Counted from the first letter of the stretch, positions 9,464 to 19,415 are shown. The stretch is DNA of 64,000 nt from Methylobacterium iners (GCF_022179305.1 NZ_BPQP01000033.1:1-64000); one strand, 5' to 3'. Notes: generated by a model from the letters alone, not told the origin. Numbers and translations: made by a program.

Positions 9464-10795
9464 ATGGCCACGGTACAGGGCGCCGCGGGCACGCAGGCCG
9501 ACGAACACGCCGTCGAGGGCCCCGGCCGCCGCTACCTCCTACCCTGCATGCTGGCGCTGTTCTTCATCTGGGGCTTCGCTACCGTCCTCGTCGACATCGT
9601 CACGCCCAAGCTCAAGAGCTTGTTCGACCTCAGCTACACCGAGGCGACGCTCACGCAGTTCTGCTTCTTCTTCGCCTATGCGGTGATCTCGGCGCCGGCC
9701 GGCGCGCTCGTCGGGCGGATCGGCTACATGCGCGGCCTCGTGGTCGGGCTGCTCGTCATGGCCTGCGGCTGCCTCACCTTCGCGCCCGCCGCGCGGATGG
9801 GCTTGTTCCCGGTCTTCCTGCTGGCGCTGTTCGTGATGGCCTCGGGCATCGCGATCCTGCAGGTCGCGGCCAATCCCCTGGTGACCAAGCTCGGCCCCGC
9901 CTCGCAGGCTCCGAGCCGCCTGACGCTCGCGCAGACCTTCAACGCACTCGGCACGACGGTCGGCCCGGCGGTGGGCGCCTGGGCCATCCTCTCGCACGTC
10001 TCCGAGATCAAGGACCCAACCTCGATGGCGCCGGAGGCGCTGGCCGCCGCGCGGCAGGCCGAGGGCGCGGTGCTGCAATGGCCGTTCCTGATCATCGCGG
10101 CGGGCCTCGGCGTGCTCGCGCTCTTCTTCTGGTCCGTGCGATCCTGGGTGAAGGAGGCGGCTCGCGAGGAGACGCGGACCGAGTCCCGCGGCCTCGGGCT
10201 CGACCTGCTGAGGCAGCCCAAGCTGGCGCTGGGGGCGCTGGCGATCTTCCTCTATGTCGGTGCGGAGGTCGCGATCGGCACGCTGATGGTCAGCTACCTG
10301 GAGCAGCCGCGCGTGCTGGGCCCCAGCCCCGCATATGCCGGCCATCTCCTCAGCCTGTACTGGGGCGGCGCCTTGGTGGGCCGCATCATCGGCAGCTTCG
10401 TGCTGCGCTACGCACGCGCCGGCCTCGTGCTCGGCGCCTGTGCCGTGACCGCCGGTCTGCTCGCGACGGTCTCCGGGCTGTCGAGCGGCATGCTGGCCGC
10501 CGTCACGCTCATCGCGGTGGGTCTCGCCAATTCGACTATGTTCCCGACGATCTTCGCCATGGCGATCGACGGGCTCGGCACGCGCGCGGCGCAGGGCGCC
10601 GGGATCGTCTGCATGGCGATCGTCGGCGGCGCCGTCGTGCCGGTGGTGACGGGCTTCCTCGCCGACCATGTCGGGCTCGGCCTCGCCTTGGCGGCTCCGG
10701 TGGTGTGCTACCTCAGCATCGCCGCCTATGCCTTCGCCCATCTGCGTCAGGCGCGGGCGAGCGATCCCGCGTCTCTCGAAGCCTTGGCGGCGTGA
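9464..10795 (+). CDS. FucP/GluP-like sugar MFS transporter
   Basis: A 443-residue major facilitator with 12 predicted membrane helices. The start at ATG 9464 is preceded by GAGGGAGAG. The first helix, LLPCMLALFFIWGFATVLVDIVTPKLKSLF, and the region VAANPLVTKLGPASQAPSRLTLAQTFNALGTTVGP are signatures of the L-fucose/glucose-galactose:H+ symporter family. It is monocistronic, with a possible promoter upstream and a terminator hairpin downstream. The exact sugar cannot be inferred, and no sugar catabolic genes are adjacent. Confidence 0.85.
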   Translation: MATVQGAAGTQADEHAVEGPGRRYLLPCMLALFFIWGFATVLVDIVTPKLKSLFDLSYTEATLTQFCFFFAYAVISAPAGALVGRIGYMRGLVVGLLVMACGCLTFAPAARMGLFPVFLLALFVMASGIAILQVAANPLVTKLGPASQAPSRLTLAQTFNALGTTVGPAVGAWAILSHVSEIKDPTSMAPEALAAARQAEGAVLQWPFLIIAAGLGVLALFFWSVRSWVKEAAREETRTESRGLGLDLLRQPKLALGALAIFLYVGAEVAIGTLMVSYLEQPRVLGPSPAYAGHLLSLYWGGALVGRIIGSFVLRYARAGLVLGACAVTAGLLATVSGLSSGMLAAVTLIAVGLANSTMFPTIFAMAIDGLGTRAAQGAGIVCMAIVGGAVVPVVTGFLADHVGLGLALAAPVVCYLSIAAYAFAHLRQARASDPASLEALAA

Positions 10796-10821
10796 TCTCG
10801 GTGGTCGGCGACGGCCCAAAT

Positions 10822-10850
10822 AAAAAAGCAAGGCACGAAGCCTTGCTTTC
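10822..10850. terminator. Bidirectional intrinsic terminator
   Basis: AAAGCAAGGC-ACGA-AGCCTTGCTTT forms a stem of about 10 bp, with an A-run on the left (10822-10827) and T-run on the right. It can therefore terminate the sugar transporter gene on the plus strand. On the minus strand, where the U-tract is better, it could end a transcript coming from about 11 kb. Confidence 0.8.
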
Positions 10851-11207
10851 CAAGATTGTTGCTCGTGACAGCCTAGGTTCTCTCACGCCTTGCTGGCGCG
10901 GCGGCTGAATGTTCCTCCCGAGACTCGGACCGCGCGCAGCCTCTGGACGGCCGCGCGACCATCACGGCGCCGCTTATAGGAAGAGGAATTCCCATTGTCA
11001 CCTCCCGGGAGGTCGTTCCTTGCGTTTTTCTGCCTGAAGCGCGTCGAACTGTCCCGGCGCGGACGTTCCGCTGCGTTGCGCGGGTGAGATGCTGCAAACG
11101 GCGGGTGTAGCGTCCACGCGCTTGTGTTTTCGCGGGGCAATGTGTTGTGTGCCCCGGGCGCGCCGCGCCGGGTCCTGGAGCAGGACCCCTGCCCTCCAAG
11201 GTTCCTC
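10851..11207. other. Intergenic region before proS; possible minus-strand small transcript
   Basis: No conserved gene was recognised in these 357 bases. On the minus strand a strong GGGAGGTGAC Shine-Dalgarno (near 10998-11007) precedes ATG 10996 and a 40-codon frame (MGIPLPISGAVMVARPSRGC...) running to about 10874. The terminator at 10822-10850 follows. Codon use is not clearly coding (third positions are mixed), so it may be a small RNA, a leader, or chance. Confidence 0.3.
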
Positions 11208-12533
11208 ATGCGTCTGTCCCGCTACTTCCTGCCGACCCTGCGCGAGACGCCCAAGGAAGCCGAGATCGTCTCGCATCGCCTGATGCTGCGAGCCGGCCTC
11301 GTGCGGCAGGAATCGGCCGGCATCTACGCCTGGCTGCCGCTGGGCCTGCGCGTGCTCAACAAGGTCTGCGCCGTCATCCGTCGCGAGCAGGATCGCGCCG
11401 GAGCGATCGAGCTCCTGATGCCGACGATCCAGTCCGCCGAGCTCTGGCGGGAATCCGGTCGCTACGAGGCTTATGGGAAAGAGATGCTGCGCATCTCGGA
11501 TCGCCATGAACGCGAGATGCTCTACGGCCCCACTGCCGAGGAGGTCGTCACCGAGATCTTCCGGGCCAGCGTGCGCTCCTACAAGGACCTGCCGAAGAAC
11601 CTCTACCAGATCTCCTGGAAGTTCCGCGACGAGGTCCGGCCGCGCTTCGGCACCATGCGCTCGCGCGAGTTCCTGATGAAGGACGCCTATTCCTTCGACC
11701 TCGACCAGGCCGGCGCGCGCCACGCCTACAACCGGATGTTCGTGGCCTATCTGCGCACCTTCGCGGGGCTCGGCCTCAAGGCGATCCCGATGCGGGCCGA
11801 CACGGGTCCGATCGGCGGCGATCTCAGCCACGAGTTCATCATCCTGGCCCAGACCGGCGAGAGCGAGGTATTCTGCGATCGCTCCTACCTCGATTTCGAG
11901 ATCCCGCCGGTCACGACCGATTTCGAGGACGTCGCCGGGCTGCAGGGCACCGTGGACCGCTGGACCTCCCTCTACGCGGCCACTAGCGAGATGCACGAGG
12001 CGGACGCCTTCGCGGAGGTGCCCGTCGACCGGCAGATGGCCGCCCGCGGCATCGAGGTCGGGCACATCTTCTACTTCGGCACCAAGTACTCCGAGCCGAT
12101 GGGCGCGCGGGTGACGGGACCGGACGGCGTGGAGCGGCCCGTCCATATGGGCTCCTACGGCATCGGCCCGAGCCGGCTCGTCGCGGCCATCATCGAGGCC
12201 TCGCACGACGAGGCCGGCATCATCTGGCCGGATGCGGTCGCGCCCTTCGACGTGGCGCTGATCAACCTCAAGGTCGGCGACGCCGCCACCGACGCCGCCT
12301 GCGCCGAGATCCAGGCGACGCTCGAGGCAGGCGGCCTCGAAGTGCTCTACGACGACCGCGACGAGCGGCCGGGCGCCAAGTTCGCCACCGCCGACCTGAT
12401 CGGCCTGCCCTGGCAGGTCATCGTCGGTCCGCGCGGCCTCGCGGAAGGCAAGGTCGAGGTGAAGCGCCGTGCCGGCGGCGAGCGCGAGAACGTCGATCCC
12501 ATCGACCTTCTCGCCCGCCTGAAGCGCGTCTGA
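11208..12533 (+). CDS. proS: Prolyl-tRNA synthetase (short alphaproteobacterial form)
   Basis: This class II aminoacyl-tRNA synthetase charges tRNA-Pro. I chose ATG 11208 ([15 protein letters not shown]), giving 441 residues. An upstream in-frame start would add a Cys/Arg-rich stretch not seen in the family. Motif 2 is [26 protein letters not shown], and [23 protein letters not shown] is motif 3. The anticodon-binding domain begins around [15 protein letters not shown]. The editing insertion of the long bacterial form is missing, as is normal in this class. The lolC/E-like gene follows 7 bases after the stop. Confidence 0.95.
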   Translation: MRLSRYFLPTLRETPKEAEIVSHRLMLRAGLVRQESAGIYAWLPLGLRVLNKVCAVIRREQDRAGAIELLMPTIQSAELWRESGRYEAYGKEMLRISDRHEREMLYGPTAEEVVTEIFRASVRSYKDLPKNLYQISWKFRDEVRPRFGTMRSREFLMKDAYSFDLDQAGARHAYNRMFVAYLRTFAGLGLKAIPMRADTGPIGGDLSHEFIILAQTGESEVFCDRSYLDFEIPPVTTDFEDVAGLQGTVDRWTSLYAATSEMHEADAFAEVPVDRQMAARGIEVGHIFYFGTKYSEPMGARVTGPDGVERPVHMGSYGIGPSRLVAAIIEASHDEAGIIWPDAVAPFDVALINLKVGDAATDAACAEIQATLEAGGLEVLYDDRDERPGAKFATADLIGLPWQVIVGPRGLAEGKVEVKRRAGGERENVDPIDLLARLKRV

Positions 12534-12540
12534 GGCGGGC

Positions 12541-13845
12541 ATGGCGGGTATCGCGACGGCCGCGGACAAGGCGAAGGACCTGAAATCCCGGTTCCTGCGC
12601 GCCGGCACGCCGCCCTTCGCGGGCTTCGAGTGGATCCTGGCAGGGCGCTACCTGCGGGCGCGGCGCCGCGGCGGCGGCGTCTCGGTGGTCGCCTTCTTCT
12701 CGGTGCTCGGGATCGCGCTCGGCGTCGCGACGCTGATCATCGTCCTTTCGGTGATGAACGGGTTCCGGTCCGAGCTCCTGTCGAAGATCATCGGCATCAA
12801 CGGCCACGTCTTCGTCACGCCGATCGACAAGCTCTTCACGGATTACGAGGACCTCTCCGAGCGCCTCGCGAAGGTTGCCGGCGTCCGCGCGGCGATCCCG
12901 CTGGTCGAGGGTCAGGCCTTCGCCTCCTCGCCCTATGGCGGCAGCGGCGTGCTGGTGCGCGGCGTCCGGGCCATGGATATCGAGAAGATCGGCGCCATCG
13001 CCAAGAACATCCGTGCCGGCACGCTGGAGGGGTTCGACGACGGCACCGGCGTCGCGGTCGGCCGCCGGCTGGCGGAAGCCCTCGGCCTCCAGGCTGGCGA
13101 CAACATCACCCTCTCGACGCCCAAGGGCGCGACCACGCCCTTCGGCACGGCGCCCCGGACCAAGGCCTACACGATCAAGGCGATCTTCGAGATCGGCATG
13201 ACCGAGTTCGACGCCACCTTCGTCTTCATGCCGCTTGCCGAGTCCCAGGCCTATTTCAACCGCGACGGCGACGTGAGCCTCATCGAGATCTACCTCGACA
13301 AGGCCGACGGGGTCGCCGAGTTGCGGCCCGATCTGGAGATGGCCGCCGAGCGTCCGGTGCTGCTCACCGACTGGCGCCAGCGCAACCGGACCTTCTTCGG
13401 GGCGCTCGAGGTCGAGCGCAACGTCATGTTCCTGATCCTCAGCCTGATCGTGGTGGTGGCGACCCTCAACATCGTCTCGGGCCTGATCCTGCTCGTGCGC
13501 GACAAGTCGAGCGACATCGCGATCCTGCGCACCATGGGCGCCACGCCGGGCACGGTGATGCGGGTCTTCCTGATCAACGGCGCGCTGATCGGCTTCGTCG
13601 GCACGCTCGCCGGGCTGTTGCTCGGCATCGTCATCACGCTCAACATCAAGGGCATCCAGCGGGTGCTGTTTCCCTCGGCCTGGGACCCGACCGTGCGCTT
13701 CCTCGCCGAGATCCCGGCGGAGATGAACACGGGCGAGATCACCGTCGTCGTGCTGACCTCCTTCGCCCTGTCGCTCATCGCGACGCTCTATCCCTCCTGG
13801 CGCGCCGCCCGGCTCGATCCGGTGCAGGCCCTGCGCTACGGCTGA
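12541..13845 (+). CDS. lolC: Lipoprotein-releasing ABC transporter permease (LolC/E family)
   Basis: This 434-residue permease extracts outer-membrane lipoproteins from the inner membrane with LolD. It has an N-terminal FEWILAGRYLRARR, a TM helix SVVAFFSVLGIALGVATLIIVLSVMNGF, a large periplasmic domain, and three C-terminal TM helices beginning NVMFLILSLIVVVATLNIVSGL, with the cytoplasmic coupling motif DKSSDIAILRTMGAT. It ends YPSWRAARLDPVQALRYG. Only one permease gene is present, so a homodimer (LolF-type) replaces LolC/LolE, as is common in alphaproteobacteria. lolD follows after 21 bases. Confidence 0.93.
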   Translation: MAGIATAADKAKDLKSRFLRAGTPPFAGFEWILAGRYLRARRRGGGVSVVAFFSVLGIALGVATLIIVLSVMNGFRSELLSKIIGINGHVFVTPIDKLFTDYEDLSERLAKVAGVRAAIPLVEGQAFASSPYGGSGVLVRGVRAMDIEKIGAIAKNIRAGTLEGFDDGTGVAVGRRLAEALGLQAGDNITLSTPKGATTPFGTAPRTKAYTIKAIFEIGMTEFDATFVFMPLAESQAYFNRDGDVSLIEIYLDKADGVAELRPDLEMAAERPVLLTDWRQRNRTFFGALEVERNVMFLILSLIVVVATLNIVSGLILLVRDKSSDIAILRTMGATPGTVMRVFLINGALIGFVGTLAGLLLGIVITLNIKGIQRVLFPSAWDPTVRFLAEIPAEMNTGEITVVVLTSFALSLIATLYPSWRAARLDPVQALRYG

Positions 13846-13866
13846 GCGGACGGAAGGTTCAGTTCC

Positions 13867-14580
13867 ATGAGCACGACAGCCGAGGCGGCCGGCACGCAGC
13901 CGGTCCCGGCCCTATTCTTCTCGAAGGTCGAGCGCCGCTATCCGCAAGGATCGGGCGCGCTGGAGATCCTGCGCGGCGCCGAGCTGGCGATCTGGCCTGG
14001 CGAGCTCGTTGCCCTCGTCGCGCCCTCGGGCGCGGGCAAGTCCACGCTCCTCCACCTCGCCGGATTGCTTGAGCGGCCGGACGGCGGCGAGGTCTATATC
14101 GGCGGCACGCCGACCGCGACGATGGCCGATTCCGAGCGCACCCGCCTGCGCCGCGAGGAGATGGGCTTCGTCTACCAGTTCCATCACCTGTTGCCGGAGT
14201 TCTCGGCGCTCGAGAACGTGGTGATGCCCCAGCTCATCCGCGGCCTCGGAGCCAAGGAGGCGAAGTCCCGCGCGACCGAGCTCCTGAGCTTCCTCGGCCT
14301 CAAGGATCGGCTGATCCACCGGCCGGCCGAGCTCTCAGGCGGCGAGCAGCAGCGGGTCGCCATCGCGCGTGCCGTCGCCAACGGCCCGCGCCTGCTGCTG
14401 GCCGACGAGCCCACCGGCAACCTTGACCCGCACACGGCCGGCCACGTCTTCGGCATCCTGCTCTCGCTGGTGCGCGCCTCCGGCCTCGCGGCGCTCGTCG
14501 CCACCCACAACATGGAGCTGGCGGGCCGGATGGATCGCCGGGTGACGATCCGGGACGGGTTGATCGAGCAGCTGGCGTGA
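13867..14580 (+). CDS. lolD: Lipoprotein-releasing ABC transporter ATP-binding protein
   Basis: This ABC ATPase of 237 residues energises the Lol permease. Walker A is APSGAGKST (residues 52-60, Ala where Gly is usual at the first position). The Q-loop region [21 protein letters not shown] is typical of LolD. The signature is [14 protein letters not shown] and Walker B is [13 protein letters not shown], with the H-loop in VATHN. It lies directly after the permease in one operon with proS. Confidence 0.95.
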   Translation: MSTTAEAAGTQPVPALFFSKVERRYPQGSGALEILRGAELAIWPGELVALVAPSGAGKSTLLHLAGLLERPDGGEVYIGGTPTATMADSERTRLRREEMGFVYQFHHLLPEFSALENVVMPQLIRGLGAKEAKSRATELLSFLGLKDRLIHRPAELSGGEQQRVAIARAVANGPRLLLADEPTGNLDPHTAGHVFGILLSLVRASGLAALVATHNMELAGRMDRRVTIRDGLIEQLA

Positions 14581-14642
14581 GGTGCGCTTGAAGGACGCTC
14601 ACCCGACAAGGCTCGCAAGCCTGACGGGATCGTTAACCACCG

Positions 14643-14759
14643 TTGTCATTCCGGGGCGCCGTAGGCGAACCCGGAATCCATAACCGCTGGCAGCCTTCCA
14701 GCTTGCGGCGTCAGCGGCTCTGGATTCCGGGCTCTGCTACGCAGCCCCGGGATGACAAA
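14643..14759. repeat. Family A inverted repeat, copy 1
   Basis: TTGTCATTCCGGGGCGCCG on the left is the reverse complement of the right end, CCCCGGGATGACAA. Inner arms CCCGGAATCCATAACCGCTG and CAGCGGCTCTGGATTCCGGG also pair, giving one long interrupted hairpin after lolD. Similar elements occur at 19944, 23165, 32065, 47062 and 58353. Confidence 0.9.
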
Positions 14760-14904
14760 GGAGGGTCAGAGACCGACGAGCGCCAGTCCTGGCATTGGCG
14801 CACCCTTACGGATCCTTAACCACGGTCGAAGACCGCGAGACGTACCCGCTTTACTCAGAACAAAACAAGAACAACACTGCCTCCATCAACAGGAGGCGCA
14901 CAGG

Positions 14905-15009
14905 ATGTTCAAGCAGGTCCTTCTCACCGGCATGGTTGAACTCACGGCCTTCGGGATTCTCGCCAGCGCCTTCGCGCTCTGGGCGGTGGCTCTAGCCCCG
15001 CTTCGTTAG
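14905..15009 (+). CDS. Small single-pass membrane peptide, 34 residues
   Basis: ATG 14905 is preceded by a strong AGGAGG (14891-14896, spacing 8). The product has a short charged N-terminus and one long hydrophobic helix, with residues like LTAFGILASAFALWAVALAP, ending LR. The region upstream (14830-14890) is A-rich compared with its surroundings, as for a promoter/leader. No family was recognised. The good ribosome site, clear helix and tidy stop support a real small membrane protein, though a 34-codon frame can arise by chance. Confidence 0.5.
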   Translation: MFKQVLLTGMVELTAFGILASAFALWAVALAPLR

Positions 15010-15097
15010 CGTCGCGTGAAGGACACTCTCCACAGCCAATCGTTCCTGTGGAGGTCTTCTTAATGGACGGGCAAGGCCGACTCGCGATCCTGCGGGG

Positions 15098-18000
15098 ATG
15101 GCGCGCATCCTCAAAGACCCCGGCTTCGTCCACCTCCACGTCCACTCCTCCTACTCGCTCCTGGAGGGTGCCCTCACGATCAAGGCGATCGCCGAGGCGG
15201 CCGCCGCGGACCGACAGCCGGCCCTGGCGCTGACCGACACCAACAACCTGTTCGGGGCGCTGGAGTTCTCCGAGAAGGCCGCGGGGCTCGGCATCCAGCC
15301 GATCGCGGGCATCCAGCTCTCCGTCGCCTTCGAGACGCCGGAGCCGATGGCGCGCACGGCGCAGGTCGGAACCGCGAACGTGGTGGTCCTGGCGCAGGAC
15401 GAGGCCGGCTACCGGAACTTGCTGCGGCTGGCGAGCCGGGCCTATTTCGACGTCCCCCTTGGGGAGCCGCCGCGCCTGACGGTGGAAGCCCTGGCGGAAT
15501 CCGCCGAGGGGCTGATCGCACTCACGGGGGGCACCACGGGCCCCCTCGACGCCGCCTTCCGGGCCGGCCGGCCCGAACTCGCCCTCGCCCGGCTGAAGCG
15601 GTTGAAGGCAGCCTTCGGCGAGAACAACCTCTATATCGAGGTGATGCGCCACGCCCTGGAGGACGAGCGCGTCATCGAGGCCGAGCTGCTGCGCCTGGCC
15701 GCCGGGCACGGCCTCTCTGTCGTCGCGACGAACGAGCCGTTCTTCGCGACCAAGGGCGATTACGACGCCCATGACGCGCTGCTCGCCATCGCGGAGGGCC
15801 GTCTCGTCTCGGACGAGCGCCGGCGGCGGCTGACCCCGCGCCACGCCTTCGCGACGCGGGCGGAGATGGCGGCCCTGTTCCGCGACCTGCCCGACGCGCT
15901 CAGCGCCAGCGTCGAGATCGCAATGCGCTGCGCCTACCGGGTGCGCACCCGCAAGCCGATCCTGCCGAATTTCGGCGTCGTGGCCGCCCGCGACGCGGCA
16001 ACCGACATTGCCCAGGCCTCGAACGCGGTAGTGGAAGCCATCGCCACCGACGAGCCGGGCGAGCTGCGCCGCCAGGCGCTGGCCGGGCTCGAACTGCGGC
16101 TCGCCCAGCACGGGCCGGCGCCGGGCATGACGGAGGCGGTCTACCGCGAGCGCCTGGCTTTCGAGCTCGACGTCATCGTCGGCATGAAGTTCCCGGGCTA
16201 CTTCCTGATCGTCTCCGACTTCATCAAATGGGCCAAGGACCACGACATCCCGGTCGGCCCCGGCCGCGGCTCTGGCGCGGGCTCGCTCGTCGCCTACGCG
16301 CTGCTCATCACCGACCTCGACCCGCTCCGCTTCGGCCTGCTCTTCGAGCGCTTCCTCAACCCCGAGCGCGTCTCGATGCCGGATTTCGACATCGATTTCT
16401 GCGTCGAGGGCCGCGAGCGCGTGATCGAGTACGTCCAGAGCCGCTACGGCGAGGCGCAGGTCGCGCAGATCATCACCTTCGGCACGCTCCAGGCCCGCGG
16501 CGTGCTGCGCGACGTCGGCCGCGTCCTGGAGATGCCCTACGGTCAGGTCGACAAGCTGACCAAGCTGGTGCCGCAGAACCCGGCGAACCCCGTCTCGCTC
16601 ACCCAGGCCATCGAGGGCGAGCCGAAGCTCCAGAGCGCGATCGCCGAGGAGCCCATCGTCGCCCGCCTGATGAACATCGCCAAGAAGCTCGAGGGGCTGC
16701 ACCGCCACGCCTCGACCCATGCCGCCGGCGTCGTCATCGGCGACCGCCCGATCGAGGAGCTGGTGCCGCTCTACCGCGACCCGAAGACGGGCATGCGGGT
16801 GACCCAGTTCAACATGAAGTGGGTCGAGGCGGCCGGCCTCGTGAAGTTCGATTTCTTGGGATTGAAGACGCTCACGATGCTCCGGTGCTGCACCGACCTG
16901 CTCAAGCAGCGCGGCATCGAGGTCGATCTCGCCAGCCTGCCTCTCGACGATCCCAGGACCTACGAGCCGATGAAGCGCGGCGAGACGGTCGGCATCTTCC
17001 AGGTGGAATCGGCGGGCATGCGCAAGGCGCTGGTCGAGATGCAGGCCGACCGCTTCGAGGACATCATCGCGCTCGTCGCCCTCTACCGCCCGGGCCCGAT
17101 GGCCAACATCCCCGTCTATTGCGAGCGCAAGCTCGGCCGCGACGAGGAGGGCAAGGCCGCCTGGTACCCGCACCCGAAGCTGGAGCTGATCCTCGCCGAG
17201 ACCTACGGCATCATCGTCTACCAGGAGCAGGTGATGGAGATCGCCAAGCTGCTCGCCGGCTACTCGCTGGGCGAGGCCGACATGCTCCGGCGCGCGATGG
17301 GCAAGAAGATCCGCGCCGAGATGGACGCCCAGCGCGCCCGCTTCGTGAAGGGCTGCACCGAGCGCGAGCTGTCGGAGGCCAAGGCCAACGAGATCTTCGA
17401 CCTGCTCGCCAAGTTCGCCGATTACGGCTTCAACAAGAGCCACGCGGCGGCCTATGCGCTGCTGACCTACCAGACCGCCTACCTGAAGGCGAACTATCCG
17501 GTCGAGTTCCTTGCCGCGGCGATGACGCTCGACATCGACGTCACCGACAAGCTCGCCGAGTTCCGGCAGGACGCCCAGCGCCTCGGGATCACCGTGGAGC
17601 CGCCCTCGATCAACACCTCCGGCGTCAGCTTCGAGGTGCATGACGGCCGCATCGGCTACGCGCTCGCCGCGATCAAGGGTGTCGGTCGCGCGGCCGTAGA
17701 GTCGATCGTCGAGGCGCGCGGGAACAAGCCCTATGGCGACCTCGCCTGCCTTGCCCGCCGCCTGAACCCGCGCATGGTCAACAAGCGGACGCTCGAGAAC
17801 CTCGTCGCGGCGGGCGCCCTCGACGCGATCGAGCCGGACCGGGCGCGGGCGAGTGCGGCGGTCGAACCCATGATGAAGCTCGCCCAAGGCGCGGCCGAGG
17901 CCGAGAGCACCGGCATCGCCGACATGTTCGGCGGCGTGGTCGCGGCCGGCATCGCGTTGCGAGTGCCGCCCTACGAGCCCTGGCCCATGGCCGAGACCCT

Positions 18001-18610
18001 GCGCAAGGAATACGACGCCATCGGCTTCTTCCTCTCCGGCCATCCGCTCGACGAGTACGGCGACATGCTCGCCAAGCTCCGGGTCCAGACCTGGTCGGAG
18101 TTCTGCCGGGCGGTGCGGGCCGGCACGACCTCGGTCGGTCGCGTCGCGGCCTCGGTGCTCGACCGCTACGAGCGCCGCACCAAGAACGGCAACAAGCTCG
18201 GCATCGTGAACCTCTCCGACCAGACCGGTCACTTCGAGGCGATCATCTTCCAGGAGGGCCTCGGCCAGTACCGCGACATCCTCGAACCCGGCCGTCCCCT
18301 CGTGCTGCAGCTGCAGGCGAGCCTGGAGGGCGAGGACGTGCGGGCCCGCATCCAGACCGCCGAACCCCTCGACGAGGCGGTCGCCCGCCATCAGAAGGGC
18401 ATGCGCGTCTACCTGCGCGACGAGCGCCCGATCGGCTCGGTGCAGCAGCGCCTGCAGGTGCGCGGCGAGGGCGAGGTCTCCCTGATCCTGATCCTCGACG
18501 GCGGCGACCGCGAGGTCGAGGTCAAGCTGCCGGGCCGCTACCAGGCCAGCCCGCAGATCGCAGGCGCGATCCGGGCGGTGCCGGGGGTGGTGCAGGTCGA
18601 GGTGAACTGA
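15098..18610 (+). CDS. dnaE: DNA polymerase III alpha subunit
   Basis: The replicative polymerase catalytic subunit, 1170 residues. It starts with the PHP domain (GFVHLHVHSSYSLLEGALTI). The polymerase core has PGRGSGAGSLVAYAL and the catalytic aspartates in MPDFDIDFC near residue 428. RHASTHAAGVVIGDRP, GIFQVESAGMR, IALYRPGPM-like and NKSHAAAYALLTYQTAYLK follow. The C-terminus holds the helix-hairpin-helix region (AIKGVGRAAVESIVEAR) and an OB fold around VLDRYERRTKNGNKLGIVNLSD. It is a DnaE1-type enzyme. No neighbour suggests an operon, and the small membrane peptide lies 88 bases upstream. Confidence 0.97.
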   Translation: MARILKDPGFVHLHVHSSYSLLEGALTIKAIAEAAAADRQPALALTDTNNLFGALEFSEKAAGLGIQPIAGIQLSVAFETPEPMARTAQVGTANVVVLAQDEAGYRNLLRLASRAYFDVPLGEPPRLTVEALAESAEGLIALTGGTTGPLDAAFRAGRPELALARLKRLKAAFGENNLYIEVMRHALEDERVIEAELLRLAAGHGLSVVATNEPFFATKGDYDAHDALLAIAEGRLVSDERRRRLTPRHAFATRAEMAALFRDLPDALSASVEIAMRCAYRVRTRKPILPNFGVVAARDAATDIAQASNAVVEAIATDEPGELRRQALAGLELRLAQHGPAPGMTEAVYRERLAFELDVIVGMKFPGYFLIVSDFIKWAKDHDIPVGPGRGSGAGSLVAYALLITDLDPLRFGLLFERFLNPERVSMPDFDIDFCVEGRERVIEYVQSRYGEAQVAQIITFGTLQARGVLRDVGRVLEMPYGQVDKLTKLVPQNPANPVSLTQAIEGEPKLQSAIAEEPIVARLMNIAKKLEGLHRHASTHAAGVVIGDRPIEELVPLYRDPKTGMRVTQFNMKWVEAAGLVKFDFLGLKTLTMLRCCTDLLKQRGIEVDLASLPLDDPRTYEPMKRGETVGIFQVESAGMRKALVEMQADRFEDIIALVALYRPGPMANIPVYCERKLGRDEEGKAAWYPHPKLELILAETYGIIVYQEQVMEIAKLLAGYSLGEADMLRRAMGKKIRAEMDAQRARFVKGCTERELSEAKANEIFDLLAKFADYGFNKSHAAAYALLTYQTAYLKANYPVEFLAAAMTLDIDVTDKLAEFRQDAQRLGITVEPPSINTSGVSFEVHDGRIGYALAAIKGVGRAAVESIVEARGNKPYGDLACLARRLNPRMVNKRTLENLVAAGALDAIEPDRARASAAVEPMMKLAQGAAEAESTGIADMFGGVVAAGIALRVPPYEPWPMAETLRKEYDAIGFFLSGHPLDEYGDMLAKLRVQTWSEFCRAVRAGTTSVGRVAASVLDRYERRTKNGNKLGIVNLSDQTGHFEAIIFQEGLGQYRDILEPGRPLVLQLQASLEGEDVRARIQTAEPLDEAVARHQKGMRVYLRDERPIGSVQQRLQVRGEGEVSLILILDGGDREVEVKLPGRYQASPQIAGAIRAVPGVVQVEVN

Positions 18611-18620
18611 GGGGCGCGAA

Positions 18621-18644
18621 CCCTCTCCCCTGTGCGGGGGAGGG
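18621..18644. repeat. Short hairpin related to the birA repeat end
   Basis: CCCTCTCCCCTGTGCGGGGGAGGG folds into one GC-rich hairpin. It resembles the outer arms of the element inside birA and separates the convergent dnaE and chaC genes. It may act as a transcription barrier. Confidence 0.6.
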
Positions 18645-18663
18645 ATGCTCGCGGAGGTTGCGA

Positions 18664-19359
18664 TCATCCCTGCGGGCTCGCCGCCTCGCGCAGGCATTCA
18701 GCCACCAGCGCCTGCAGGCGCCACAGGTGGCGGTCGTGGATGCCGAGTTCGGCGCAGGCCGCCACGGTGTGGAAGAGGTAGCTCGCGCTGGGCCCGAGAT
18801 GCCCGCATCCGGTGGCGATCATCTCCGCCGTGGCGGCGTCGCTCAGGCGCCCCGTGTAGCGGTCGCTGCTCCGGTTGGCGACGAAGGTCAGGGCCGGGAC
18901 CGGACCGGCCGCCGTCGAGACCAGGACCCAGCGGCCCTCGTAGCCGCTCCCGCGCATCTCGCGGCGCCAGACCGGCATCAGGACGGACCGCGCGTCGCTC
19001 CCCTCGATGCGGAAGGCGACGCCCCGGCAGGAGCCGCCGCGGTCGAGAGCGAGCACGAGGCCCGGCCGCCGGGGCGAGCCGCGGAAGCGCCGCTGCAGGA
19101 GGCAGAACCGCCGATGGTAGCCGCGCAGGGTCGCGACCCGCTGCTCGGCCACCGCGAATTCCGGCTGCCAGATCAGCGAGCCGTAGCCGAAGACCCAGAG
19201 CGGCAGGGCAGGCTCCGCCCTCGCGGCGAGCATTCGGTCGAGGCCCTGCTCCAGGACGTAATCCGGTTGGAGCGCGAGGGCGGTCGGATCATCGGGAACG
19301 GGGGTGGGATGGGCGCGTGCGATAAGGTCGAGGCTGAGCGCGAGAGTGTGGGACTTCAT
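18664..19359 (-). CDS. chaC: ChaC-like gamma-glutamylcyclotransferase
   Basis: This 231-residue protein shows the gamma-glutamylcyclotransferase fold. LWVFGYGSLIWQPEF is the substrate loop, followed by LRGYHRRFCLLQRRFRGSPRRPGLVLAL and CRGVAFRI. It then has the acidic MRGSGYEGRWV segment that supplies the glutamate used in catalysis. ChaC proteins degrade glutathione to 5-oxoproline and Cys-Gly in the cytoplasm. About 50 N-terminal residues precede the core, which is usual. It is transcribed convergently with dnaE. Confidence 0.9.
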   Translation of the reverse strand: MKSHTLALSLDLIARAHPTPVPDDPTALALQPDYVLEQGLDRMLAARAEPALPLWVFGYGSLIWQPEFAVAEQRVATLRGYHRRFCLLQRRFRGSPRRPGLVLALDRGGSCRGVAFRIEGSDARSVLMPVWRREMRGSGYEGRWVLVSTAAGPVPALTFVANRSSDRYTGRLSDAATAEMIATGCGHLGPSASYLFHTVAACAELGIHDRHLWRLQALVAECLREAASPQG

Positions 19360-19415
19360 GGCCGCATCGGATCATCGCAGGCCTGCCGCTGGCAAGTCTC
19401 TCCCAGGCAGGCCCA

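Noticed and set aside
11124-11207. Longer N-terminus for proS
   Set aside because: It would add a Cys/Arg/Pro-rich stretch absent in the family; [11 protein letters not shown] is the standard start.
14942-18697. A 1251-codon minus-strand frame opposite dnaE
   Set aside because: Same reason: it mirrors dnaE codon use and has no recognisable domain.
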